Shown here: in pieces, positions 49,336 through 60,179 of the stretch
Position numbering within the stretch: position 1 is the first letter of the stretch
Layout of the letters: each line of letters begins with the position of its first letter
DNA from: Strigamia acuminata
Lineage: Eukaryota; Arthropoda; Chilopoda; Geophilomorpha; Linotaeniidae
Reading direction: 5' to 3'
Assembly: GCA_949358305.1 (NCBI GenBank)
Contig: OX442321.1
Span: 2,170,001-2,234,000, forward strand
DNA: 64,000 bases
Notes under the pieces: model-generated
The model's input: only the letters and a program-made list of their open reading frames with translations
Database searches by the model: none
What the model was told of the DNA's origin: nothing
Program-made: the position numbers and the translations under genes

Positions 49336-49824
49336 AATAAGAAGTTTCATTAAATGAGCGATTATTGTGATTAGTTGATTATTGCAATAATCGTAATCAC
49401 TCAATTATTGAGAGCCCAACAAAAATCTGATTATGTGATTATTGCTTTGATGGACGAAATTGTTTAAATTGTAACCTAAATACGTGGCAATTGTTTAAAA
49501 AAGTTTCTACAAATAATAATTGCAACTACCTAACTCGTTTCATGTGTTCAGTTTAACCTAAACTGAGCAGACTTTGTTATATTACGACTTTGTGTAGTTG
49601 AAGCGGGTCTGGCGCCGCCATGTTGGTTTCAGTTGAGAGAGCACTTATAAGTCAGCAGAAAATCATGGTTTGGGGTGATTACTTGATTACTTGATTAGTT
49701 GCTTATTTGATGAAATGATTATTCTCGGGATTGGTTGAATCCAGTCACATGACACATCAAGTAATCGACTAATCAAAGTAATCAAAGTAATCAACTAATC
49801 GCTCATTTAATGAAACCCCTTATT
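49336..49824. mobile_element. Inverted-repeat element with AATGAAAC..GTTTCATT ends
   Basis: GTTTCATTAAATGAGCGATT at the left (49344 on) matches the complement of the right end (AATCGCTCATTTAATGAAAC, to about 49816). The inverted ends extend outwards through AATAAG. Subterminal GATTA/TAATC motifs are repeated (GATTACTTGATTACTTGATT; CTAATCAAAGTAATCAAAGT). About 489 bp, no coding capacity. Superfamily not assigned. Confidence 0.8.
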
Positions 49825-50322
49825 GACTCAACATTAACTACAATCTTGGAATAACTAATTAAAAATTAAAAAGATATTGAGCTCGTATTAGCAATATAGT
49901 CAACACAATGCCTATACGCTATACAGATGTAAAATATGAATCTGACATTTAAAACACAATTTACAAGACAAACCACAGGTAATATTTTACCAATTAAACA
50001 CCAATAAAGGTTAACAACACTGACCAATGATGAAAATGTTTTAGTTCAATACAGTGATGTACAGTAAGCCAATACAGGACCATAAAACCAATATTACTCG
50101 CTGCTTGGGTCAGTTTCACATCGGATTGCGAGGGTCAGCAATGCACATCAGATCAGATTCACAGATTTTAATCCGCATTATTTGCATTCCAGATGCAGAT
50201 AAACGCTAATTAACACACTGGACGCCTAAACCTTTCCGAGTCGGTCCTCAAACCACAATGACAAACTTAATTTTGATTTGATCCAATCCTTGCAAAGCAT
50301 CAAAACTGACGTCTTCCGAATA
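49825..50322. other. A/T-rich intergenic DNA
   Basis: No gene or clear repeat seen. Confidence 0.35.
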
Positions 50323-50488
50323 CAGTAGAACCTCGTTATAACGAACCGCAATATAACGAATTTATCGTTATAACGAATACTTAAAAACGACTTGGTTAGA
50401 TGACCATAAAACACCATGTTAAAAAATTTCGATATAACGAACTTTCGTTATAACGAACCCGTGCGATCCATTATAACGAGGCATTCTG
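50323..50488. mobile_element. Pogo/Tigger-like short element
   Basis: The left end CAGTAGAACCTCGTTATAAC and the complement of the right end (CAGAATGCCTCGTTATAA) match except around positions 4-8. Inside are several TATAACGAA repeats. TA precedes the left end (50321-50322); the right flank is TC, so the duplication is lost. 166 bp, non-autonomous. The assignment rests on the characteristic terminus and TA target. Confidence 0.78.
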
Positions 50489-50639
50489 TCCGTAAATGTG
50501 TTTGCAGAATGAGAGAATCCCACACTAATTACACGAGGATGAAAACGCACAAGTGAGTCCGTCCGTCTCAAATCGAACTGTGATGAATTTGTTTCTGCGA
50601 CCAAAGTCAAATCGACGCGGCGCAACGCAACGGCAATAC

Positions 50640-51520
50640 GCAGACAAGGCACGAAACGTCAATCATCTTCATCCGACTCGCGTGCCAAGCTCGTGCCCGG
50701 TCGACTGACAGGATGCTAATTACTAGAGGCGACTTTGCCTTCTCCATTAATCAAGCCCCCTCCACCACCCGTTCGCTTCCAACCAGCTCCCATCACCCCT
50801 CGCCTCTGAACTGAACGCCAGCACGGCACGCTTCATTTCGCTCCGAACGAGACGGCTCGAGCGAGGGGCGAGCGACTTCAAACGCACGCCGCCATCCAAC
50901 TCGAGGAATCACTCCAAACATCCAACGAGCAGCGGGCACGAGAGGACGCTCTCAGCCGCTGGGATTTGCCCGTCATCGCGCGTCCGAAAAATCAATCTGC
51001 CAGCGCCCGAGCACTGCCAAGCACTGCCACCAACCACTCCGGAGTTCGGACCAAGACCAAGACGAAGAGACGAGTAGACGAGTAGACGAGCGAGTCACTC
51101 GCGGCGGCAGTTAATCCTCGCTCAGTCCCCCGACTCGTTCTCGACGCGCATCATTAGTAGGCGAAATAAAGAGGAGATGCGCGCGTGTCGAGTCGTCGTT
51201 TCGGCACAAACAGGGGGTCTTCAAAGGATGGGGAATGGTGTTCCATGTGGGTTTGCGCCTATGGCTAGATCGTAACGAGGTGAGTCGCACGAGGAGGCGC
51301 TTCTTTTGATGGTTTCGCGCGGCTCAGACCACGATCGAGGCCCCGGGAGCACAAAGTGGGAGGTGGCGACGGCGGGGGGTTGTTGGATTCTGGCAAATTA
51401 AGCGCCAGCTTCACTCGCTGCTGTATTTGCCGCCGTCACGTTTGCTTTGTGCGATCGGTGAGTGCAAAGGTGCGGCATCTCTTTGTTGCGGTTTCGGTGC
51501 CCGGCAGGGGTGCGTGGGTG
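50640..51520 (+). promoter_or_regulatory. GC/CpG-rich block resembling a promoter with 5' UTR
   Basis: A dense CpG block with CGAG/ACGAG repeats (51066-51092) and no long ORF, followed by a strong splice donor at 51280 (AACGAG|GTGAGT). In composition it matches the region upstream of the noc/elB-type gene. No TATA box is obvious. Read as a promoter by analogy; not demonstrated. Confidence 0.4.
51235..51279 (+). CDS. Possible first coding exon of an unidentified gene
   Basis: ATG at 51235 opens 15 codons, MVFHVGLRLWLDRNE, that end exactly at a consensus donor (GAG|GTGAGT, 51280-51285) on a codon boundary. The nearest upstream in-frame stop is TAA at 51112-51114, and no other in-frame ATG lies between. 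It sits inside a CpG-rich promoter-like block. I do not recognise the peptide and see no downstream exon in the window, so the rest of the gene would lie beyond a long intron. A chance open frame near a chance donor remains quite possible. Confidence 0.3.
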
Positions 51521-51944
51521 GAACTTGCTGGCGTAAACCAAGACGACAAAACAATATGTTTTCGTCGGGAAAAACATGACAGGCCAAGGTCTTGTCAAAA
51601 TGTAATTCCGCGCCCAAAGAATAAGGAAAAGCAAATAAACAACAATTTTATTTTAATATGGTTTAGAAAAACAAGAAAACGTGCAGACTGAGATTTGAAT
51701 GGTTTTTGGGGAAAACAAAATAAACTGCAATTAAAATTCCTTCGTTTCCATCCAATCAAAAAGAATTATTCTGATTTTACGCGGTCTTTGTCCCATATGG
51801 TTCAAAAATGCATTGATGGATTTTCAAAATACATTTTTCCAACTGCATTATAAAATGTATTTTTTAATGTTCAAATAATGGAATGCTTAACTCGAAATGC
51901 CATACATTTTGCAAAATATATACGCGAACCACATGGGTCTAACT
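51521..51944. other. A/T-rich intergenic DNA
   Basis: No gene seen. GTCTAACT at 51937-51944 is the left target duplication of the next element. Confidence 0.4.
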
Positions 51945-52258
51945 CAGGGGTCGGCAAGTAATTTTAAGTGGGGTCCGAATACTATTGAAAATTTTTATCG
52001 AGGTCCAGAAAAAAACACTTAAAAACCTTACTAAAAATCTAAGAAAATAGAAAAAACACTTAAAAACCAAATAAACCCCCCAATAAACACACACAACCCA
52101 AAAAATACCAATAAAACCTAAAAAAAAAAAAAAACGGAAAAACGGGAAAAACAAGAAAAAAAACACCGAAAAACCAAAGAAACCGAAGGAAAAACATCGC
52201 TAAAACGTCATCATCGCGGTCCGGATACAGACCGCAGTCCGCCTGTTGCTGACCGTTG
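51945..52258. mobile_element. hAT-type non-autonomous element with perfect 8-bp target duplication
   Basis: Starts CAGGGGTCGGCAA and ends in a diverged complement (GTTGCTGACCGTTG). GTCTAACT flanks both sides (51937-51944 and 52259-52266). 314 bp. The interior is mostly A/C-rich (52010-52190), probably a local simple-sequence expansion; GGGGTCCGAATA and GGTCCGGATACAG form subterminal motifs. The 8-bp duplication and terminus are hallmarks of hAT elements. No transposase is encoded. Confidence 0.92.
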
Positions 52259-52266
52259 GTCTAACT

Positions 52267-53920
52267 TATCGAACTTACTTAGGTCACTAGGGAAACCCTT
52301 TTCTCATTACAATGAATTTCTTATACAATGTTGTCTAATTGATTATCTCCAATTTCAATATGGCCGACAGAAAAACGTGTTGACATCACATCAAAATCCA
52401 AAAAATCCACCCCACACGTCGATTACAGAATCGGGTTTTCAATAATCCGATTATCAAAAACACGACACGTTTTGCATCATTTCCACCAGAAAAAATCCAG
52501 AGACTGTTTTCCAATTTGAAATCAGACCCATTTTGTTTACAAAAACCAAAACCACTCTTTCCACTTATTTAACAACTCGTTCCCCGTCCCTTATTTACAC
52601 AAAACGCCTAAAACCCAACAAATCCACACATCCAAACCCATTCCTCAACCCCCAACAAATCAAACTCGACCATTACAGTTGCCCACATTAACACCCAATC
52701 CTCGAGCATGATTAATGCATCAACTCACATCCCAGCCGCCCATTTTTTATTATTTATTATTCCAGTTTATCCCCCACCAAAGAAAAAACATATTAGCCGA
52801 TATGATTTAATTTTTTCCCTTCTTTTAATCCAATAACGGCCACGCCATAAATCTCCTTCCCACACAATTGCCCGGCCATTTCAGCACCACCCACTGAGCT
52901 GTAAATTACATTTCTCGGGGTCCAGGAACCAAAGGTGGCCTCTCATCCCCCTCCACCAAAGCTTTACCTTTTTCTTTAAGATCCGCCATTAAAACAGGAT
53001 GAAGAATCACGAGAGATCAAACGCTGCCTCCGAGCAAACGCGTGTGCAGGTAAATTGTTTTTAATGAGAGTATCACGTGCTTGCCTTAAGGCCTCCCCCG
53101 CTTCCCCCCCACCTTCCCCACCCCCCTTTTTACAAGATGATTCTGTATAATGAATGGCTTTTGATTTACCCATCCGATTAAACCCGCTTCGACAAAAGCG
53201 CTACATTAAAAAAAAAAGCTTATGCAAAGTGAATAACACTAATTACCCCGTCCTAATTACAATTCATAATTAAAAATTACATTATTAAATAAAACACGCC
53301 ATCTTTAAAAGGGGGGAGGTGATTTTTTTTTTTTGAAAAATCGTTTTCAAAATGTCACAATATCACGTGTCAGTGGGTGGTCATGGCGCAGGTCCAGCAG
53401 TGATCGCCGTTAATTGAACTCATTCATCAAGTGGAGGCAGAAGGGAAAATAAAATGAAGGTGGAAGGATGATTCTTTGAAGAGAACAAATAGCACCCTGC
53501 CAGTTTCAGTCTTAATTAACTCAGACGCGTCTGCATATTAATTGGCGTGTGTGACAGACGCGTGGAAATAAATTAACCCTCTCTTTTAATTATGGTTTCT
53601 CCCACCTACAACTAGCAACAAATCGACTTACTTTTTCCGCCCTCCTTCCCCTCCTTTCTCCTTCTCCCCTAGCACACTTTGTAGTTGCACATTTGTTTTG
53701 TTGTCCTGAGAGGATTTCTGAAACCGAAACCGGCCCCAGATGCAGGAATGCCAAGTTTCGTCTAGGTTTCTCAAAACAGAGTTAAAGATAGCCCGGTTAG
53801 CAATACTAAGTGATGTCTCTTCTTGTGAAGACATCGTCAAGTCAGGAAAGAATATCCTAAATGCTCTAATAAAAGGCAAGATGCTCGTTCAATGCGATAT
53901 CGTTTACAAAGCGGGTATAG
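52267..53920. other. Low-copy intergenic DNA
   Basis: A/C-rich at 52540-52700. AATCGGGTTTTCAATAATCC around 52430 looks like a solitary transposon end. 53000-53170 and 53370-53900 are low-copy. The open frame at 53740-53943 runs into the next array and is not recognisable. No gene supported. Confidence 0.35.
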
Positions 53921-54950
53921 ATTTACCAAAACGAATAAAATAAATGTCTAAATTAAACAAAACGACTAAAATAAATGTCTAAATTGAACAAAACGACTAA
54001 AATGAATGTCTAAATTGAACAAAACGACTAAAATAAATGTCTAAATTGAACAAAACGACTAAAATAAATGTCTAAATTGAACAAAACGACTAAAATAAAT
54101 GTCTAAATTGAACAAAACGACTAAAATAAATGTCTAAATTGAACAAAACGACTAAAATAAATGTCTAAATTGAACAAAACGACTAAAATAAATGTCTAAA
54201 TTGAACAAAACGACTAAAATAAATGTCTAAATTGAACAAAACGACTAAAATAAATGTCTAAATTGAACAAAACGACTAAAATAAATGTCTAAATTGAACA
54301 AAACGACTAAAATAAGTGTCTAAATTGAACAAAACGACTAAAATGAATGTCTAAATTGAACAAAACGACTAAAATAAATGTCTAAATTGAACAAAACGAC
54401 TAAAATAAGTGTCTAAATTGAACAAAACGACTAAAATGAATGTCTAAATTGAACAAAACGACTAAAATAAATGTCTAAATTGAACAAAACGACTAAAATA
54501 AATGTCTAAATTGAACAAAACGACTAAAATAAATGTCTAAATTGAACAAAACGACTAAAATAAGTGTCTAAATTGAACAAAACGACTAAAATAAATGTCT
54601 AAATTGAACAAAACGACTAAAATAAATGTCTAAATTGAACAAAACGACTAAAATAAGTGTCTAAATTGAACAAAACGACTAAAATGAATGTCTAAATTGA
54701 ACAAAACGACTAAAATAAATGTCTAAATTGAACAAAACGACTAAAATAAATGTCTAAACTGAACAAAACGACTAAAATAAGTGTCTAAATTGAACAAAAC
54801 GACTAAAATAAATGTCTAAATTGAACAAAACGACTAAAATAAATGTCTAAATTGAACAAAACGACTGAATAAATGTCTAAATTGAACAAAACGACTGAAT
54901 AAATGCCTAAATTGAACAAAACGACTAAAATAAATGTCTAAATTGAACAA
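53921..54950. repeat. 31-bp minisatellite (array B), 33 units
   Basis: The largest array: 33 copies of a 31-bp unit with ACAAAACGACTAAAATAAAT and GTCTAAATTGA. GTCT positions step by 31 (53946, 53977, 54008), and the last at 54936 fits 32 steps with two units one base short. Units differ mainly at AATG/AATA and AATG/AGTG, and these variants recur in order, giving a 93-bp higher-order period. The unit aligns over its full length with array A at 1.1 kb. Confidence 0.97.
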
Positions 54951-55386
54951 ATCTGACTTCTGTCTCTATTAAAGCATTTATACGGTACACGACATTACCT
55001 TCGGTTCGTTCTATGTTCATACCAACAGTAAGTCAAGAATTAACGTAACTTAACCAGAATGCTCGCACAACTTTGTATAAGTTACAGCGAGAAATACCAA
55101 CCAGTCAATCACAATCTATTTCATTTTATTCACAAACCAATTATCTCACGTGATGATCTAAGCTCTGTTGACACACCTGTGCAACATAGTCGCAGCGGGC
55201 GGATTTGCGATTATGAAATAGGAAATGCCCGAACAAAATACACCAATTTGTTTCTCTATTTTCCTTTCAAACCCAAGCACACTGGTCACATCATGTGACT
55301 CCACGACCGTTTGTCATTAACTGACAGTAAGCTGATTGCTTCCCATCACTTCCTCACTTGCCTCTTAGAGCTACAAATTATCAATA
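54951..55386. other. Low-copy intergenic DNA
   Basis: Balanced, low-copy DNA without a supported gene; open frames are under 90 codons. Confidence 0.35.
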
Positions 55387-55475
55387 CAGTCAAAACTCTC
55401 TATAACGAATCGCGATATAACAAATTCTCGTTATAACGAATCAATTTTTCGGGTCCCTTGCGAGAGTTTCAACTG
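55387..55475. mobile_element. Very short pogo-like element (89 bp), TA target
   Basis: The left end CAGTCAAAACTCTC and the complement of the right end (CAGTTGAAACTCTC) match at 12 of 14 bases. TA flanks both sides (55385-55386, 55476-55477). TATAACGAA motifs inside are shared with the element at 50323-50488, so the two are probably related. Confidence 0.8.
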
Positions 55476-55477
55476 TA

Positions 55478-56780
55478 CTGTACAATACACCTTGTCCACA
55501 CATTTTTCAACTGTTGAATATCCTTTGATATAACTGCATAAATAGTCACAACAACATTAAATGAGATGAACATTAACTGCCGTTTATTCACCGGGACGCC
55601 ATTACAATAACTCTCGGTTTCTGAACAACCAATCGCAACATTACAAACACTAGCACCAACTGGTGACCATAATTGAACTACACATATCTGAGCAAACACT
55701 ACATAAACCATACAGGACCCCCACAAGTTTGCGTTTGAATCTACTCGTTAAAACAGAAGAGCGGCTTCCTCGCTCCCATTACCAGTCACCGCTAATCTCC
55801 CGCCACTTTTGTCAGAACCCAAAAGAGAGAAAAACCAGAAGCACTAAATCTTCTCCTTCGGACAGATTGAAGAAACCCCTCCAGCTGCAAGTGGCTAGCG
55901 ATAAAAGTTGCAAACCAAAATGGCAACATGCATGACTCATCCACTGAAGGTGTCAGCTCAAGCGAAAACGAGGGACAAACGCATCAGAAATCTCGCACCG
56001 TCAGCGGATGTTGAAAAAGGGCGGCGAAGGAGTGAATCCGGACGGAATCAGACGCTGATTCACGCCCACCGTTGCGGTGATGGAGCGTGTCACACCGACG
56101 ATCCACTGGATTCTTTGACAGGATCAGGATCCAGCTCCATCGCCCCCCCGTCTTTATCCCCAACGCATAATGGCACAGAGAAAGAGAAGGGGAGCACTAA
56201 TAAGGCTTTTGATCAAAACAGCTAATGAAGGGCAGGGATCATGTGACCCATAACCCTTTGATCGTTAGTCAAATTACACAATGAATGACATCCCCCACAC
56301 CCTTTGTGACAAAAAAAAACCTCTTAATCATTCGCATTTCCCCCTCAACCCATTTCAAATTTCACTTCAATTTCAACACCCCACACCCTCGACCAATTTC
56401 CTTTACACAGTGTACCCAAAGGGGTATGGAAGAGTGAGGGGTTCTGGAGGTGTAGGCACGTCAATTCATGTTCATGATGCTGCAACTTTTTGAGAGGATC
56501 ACCACTTGCCCCCTTCCCTGCAGAAAAGGGCAACGAGTGAGTTACAGGAAGTGGACTTGATGGAACGCTCAGATTTACCCGTCAAACTCTTATGGGTGGT
56601 GATAAGTCCCCTCGCTTTACTCGATGACCATCAGACTACAAATATGATGGATGAAAAAGGTCATCCTTCGGCAGCCAGAGAAAGAGAGACGGAGACGGAT
56701 GCTCCTCAACTTCCACCGAGAAATCTATGTTCTGGGTTTTTACCGATGTTAACAAAAGATTAAAACGGTATTGCTTACAC
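55478..56780. other. Low-copy intergenic DNA
   Basis: No supported gene. GC-richer at 55900-56170; A/C-rich at 56290-56400. Overlapping short frames have no known domain. Confidence 0.35.
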
Positions 56781-56825
56781 GTTACCGGAAAGTCAAGTAA
56801 ATATGATGTAAAGACTGTATTCACT
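56781..56825. repeat. Dispersed 45-bp repeat, copy 2
   Basis: TTACCGGAAAGTCAAGTAAA followed by TATGATGTAAAGACTGTAT matches 32021-32065. Here no inverted-repeat element follows. Confidence 0.7.
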
Positions 56826-56923
56826 GTTGACCGTTATTTTATAACCTTTTACACCTTACACCGATACTTTCTTCTCACATACGTGTACAGACGTTGACGG
56901 GTAGTTGACTGCGCCATGTGCGG

Positions 56924-57199
56924 CAGAGATGTGCATTGGCGTAAAAACCGTACCCGTTACCCGTCTCTAATTAAAATTCTCTACCCGTACCCGCCCGTAC
57001 CCGGGGCATCCCCACACCCTACCCTACCCGTACCCGAACGCAATCACGTGTGTTTACTGATCGTGGTGCGAACATTGTACAATGTATATACTATACACAC
57101 GTGCAACATGCATCGTACATCGTGGTGCTAACGTACCCGGGAGACTTAGCACCAGGTAGGGTAACGGTTACGATTACAGGTACCCAATACACATCTCTG
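56924..57199. mobile_element. hAT-type non-autonomous element rich in TACCCG
   Basis: The left end CAGAGATGTGCATTGG and the complement of the right end (CAGAGATGTGTATTGGGTAC) match closely. The 8-bp flanks are ATGTGCGG (56916-56923) and ATGTACGG (57200-57207), one mismatch. 276 bp. The interior has repeated TACCCG and CCGTACCC motifs (56950-57030) with the opposite orientation (GGTAGGGTAACGG) near the right end. No coding capacity. Confidence 0.92.
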
Positions 57200-57207
57200 A
57201 TGTACGG

Positions 57208-58589
57208 GTAGAAACGAGACCGCATGGGTTAAGATTTAAGCGAATATGATTTTATTTCCGGAAATGCCAATAATTAAATACAAAGAGCTGGGTGGACGAG
57301 GGTGTCCCAAGGCGCGGCCTGGCAGTCAGTTTTTAACGGACGCAGTTAGGCGGGCCCGGATTGGTGTTGTAATATAGTTACGGAGGAACCGGATGGCAAA
57401 ATCTTTCGCTACTTTGATCAGATATTGCAAATCGCGTCTCAATGAGCTCATTCCTTAACAACCCATCGCCTCATCTTCGTCCAACAGGTGTGCAGACGGC
57501 GCTGTTGACGCTCAGAACGCCGAAGAGATGCGGGCGGGCTGCTTAAGGTCGCCACGCTGATGAGGATCACGACGAAGATGAAGTACAACGCAACACATTT
57601 ATTTATTATTATTATTTTTTTATTGCTCTTTCGCTCATTTCCCTGTAGGGATGTGACACTGGCGTTCATCAGCGTGTGAGTGGCGCAAAAAGACGGCCAT
57701 TAAGCGGCGAAAATTCGATAGCAAGCTGCAACAAGCAACACGGCTTCGCCTTCCGACCCTCGCCGCTGTTTCTAAGGCGGCAATTTGCCTGGGTGCATGT
57801 AATTAGGCGCGCGGGTTATCTGTTGTACGCCACCTTATCGGGTTTGGAACGCGTCTTTATTTCACCCGGGGCCCTCGTTCGGTGCATTTCTCTTTTTTTT
57901 ATCCTTCTTTTTTTTAATCAGGGACGCTTTCCCGATACAGTTAAAGCAGGTGGGAATTGGATGACTCTTTTTTTCGCGCGCAGATTGCTGTAAATTTATA
58001 AACTAATCGCATCTTCGTTGCTTGATGAAATGGCTTGGCTGCACTGCACTACACCTTTGTACGTTTGTACCGATAACGATACGGTATAGTGGGTAACATC
58101 TGCGGGTGGGGGTTGGGTGGAGGGGGGTTACGGAGTGCGATAAATTGCATTTTGGATTGGATTTTTTTTTTTTTTTTTTTATTTTTTTTGGAAATAATTA
58201 TTAATTTGTAAAATTTGGGATTTTGTGTTTGGAATAATTTTGAGTTGAGTTTTGGGTCGATGGGTGTGAGGAGCGCGCGAACTGAACGCGTGCAGTGCTG
58301 GGGGCAAGATGTTGGTAATTGGCGACTCGTTTGACATTCAGCTTCGTTTGTAAGGTACACATTTGTTTTGTTAGTAACAACATGCTCGTTTTCCCTTCGG
58401 TCAAAGTCGATCATCTCGTTTGTGTGTGTCGTGTTAATAAAGTTTTCTTTTTCGGGATTAAATTGCGAGTTTTGTTGCGTTGAAGTTCTCGTCTCAGTCG
58501 AATTTGGACTTTGGATTAGTTTATGTTGTGATTCTTGATGCTTGATGAAGTGTTTAAAAGGTTTGAAATACAGTTTGGGATTTGGAAAA
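57208..58589. other. Low-copy intergenic DNA
   Basis: GC-richer at 57280-57550 and 57660-57880. A long T run lies at about 58161-58180. From 58190 to 58590 the + strand is G/T-rich and C-poor, the left flank of the next array. No gene supported. Confidence 0.4.
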
Positions 58590-58920
58590 ATTGTAAAGCT
58601 TTTTGATACGAAAATTCGTAAAATTTAAAAATTTGAAATAATAATTCAGAAAATTTAAAAATTTGAAATAAAAATTTGGAAAATTTAAAAATTTGAAATA
58701 AAAATTCAGAAAATTTAAAAATTTGAAATAAAAATTCGTAAAAATTAAAAATTTGAAATAAAAATTCGTAAAAATTAAAAATTTGAAATAAAAATTCAAA
58801 AATTTGAAATAAAGATTCAGAAATTTGTAATAAAGATTTAGAAATTTGTAATAAAGATTCAGAAATTCGAAAAATTCGAAAAATTCAAAAACTCGAAATA
58901 GAATAATTATTTACAACTGA
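58590..58920. repeat. 30-bp minisatellite, AAATTTAAAAATTTGAAATA type
   Basis: Units AAATTTAAAAATTTGAAATA plus ten bases (AAAATTCGTA, ATAATTCAGA, AAAATTTGGA), 30 bp apart at 58621-58800. Shorter units occur at 58800-58870. FYFKFLNF-type minus-strand open frames are repeat translations. The right flank (58960-59150) is A/C-rich. Confidence 0.93.
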
Positions 58921-60179
58921 TAAAATGAAAAATAAAAAAATTTTCAACAAAAAATTCAAAATATATTTCCTAACCCCCAATTAAAAATTAAAAAACTCCA
59001 ATAAAAAATTCCCAACTCCAATCAAAAATTCAAAACTCCAATAATAAATTATTTTTTAAACGTCCAATCATAAATACAAAAACAAAACAATTTCCAAAAT
59101 TCAATTTCCCCCGAAAACCCTCAAATTCCCAACAAAAAAAAAACCAAACAAAAATAAAAACAAAAAAAAAAACCACATGAAAAATGAGCAGCGACCTTCT
59201 CATTAGTACTCGTCGTCCACGATGCTAATGAGCTAATTTGCATAACGATTACTCGGGGTCGCGCGCAAACAAAGCCGCTCGTTTGACCAGCACAAAAGAT
59301 CAACTCCCATCGCACCCATCAACCCAAAAATTAAAAAAACCAACGGAAACCAACCCAATGTCTCATCCTTCCTCCACCCACCCAACCCCACCTCGTGGCG
59401 GTTAAAATGATGAACGACTCACCGGCACCAAACGTCTCCCCCACCGCTCGCACGACTTATGACGTCCCAATTAATTAGTTTCTCACTTTAATTACAAACC
59501 GCGTCTCATCCGCGCAGATAATACCATTTTTCCCGCCGATAAAAACATGTCCTATTATTATTAGTCGAAATAAAAAATCGCACTGTTTGAACAGCTGTTG
59601 AAGAAGCCGTTCGAAACATGGAGTTGGGTCCCCGACTCACGAATTTCCACCCTAACGGTTCGAGGGAAAAAAGAAAAAAAGAAAAACGACATGGAAAAAA
59701 GAAGGGACGGGATGGGAAAAAAAGCACATAAATTGCAACAAATTGTAGGGAAAGGAATATTGTCACCCATTATCAGCACAACACAGGGCCTTTTTATTCA
59801 CTCACACCCACATCCCCAACTCCACCTCTATCGTCTCTTTGACAGTCGAGTAATAACATTTTTCACGCTATGCATACTAAGCAGCGCAGTCTTAAAACTT
59901 GTCATCCGTCGGGTCCGGTTACAGTTTTAGAAAAGGGAAAGTATGAGCTGGTTTTCTTCCCCTTCTTCCAGGTGGTGTTGGAGGAACCCTTTTTAGTTGG
60001 TGAATGATAGGTTTGATGGTTGTAATTTTTAATCGATTTGGGGGGGGTTTGGGGACCGAAAGTGGGATTTTTTTAAAAATGTTATATACTTGTGGTTTGT
60101 ATTAGAAATTGGGATTAATTTATTTGATTGTTAATTTTTAGTTTAAGTCAAGTTCGAGTCGAATAGACTTTCAAAAAAT
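58921..60179. other. Low-copy intergenic DNA between arrays
   Basis: A/C-rich to about 59160, low-copy DNA at 59190-59940 without a supported gene, then a G/T-rich, C-poor stretch (59980-60150, with a run of Gs at 60040-60048) leading into the next array. Confidence 0.4.

Noticed and set aside
53740-53943. 67-codon frame just before the 31-bp array
   Set aside because: No recognisable domain and its end lies in the repeat; no splice sites or neighbouring exons support it.
1127-54950. CRISPR-like arrays
   Set aside because: The regular arrays have no unique spacers between repeats; they are head-to-tail minisatellites in eukaryotic DNA.
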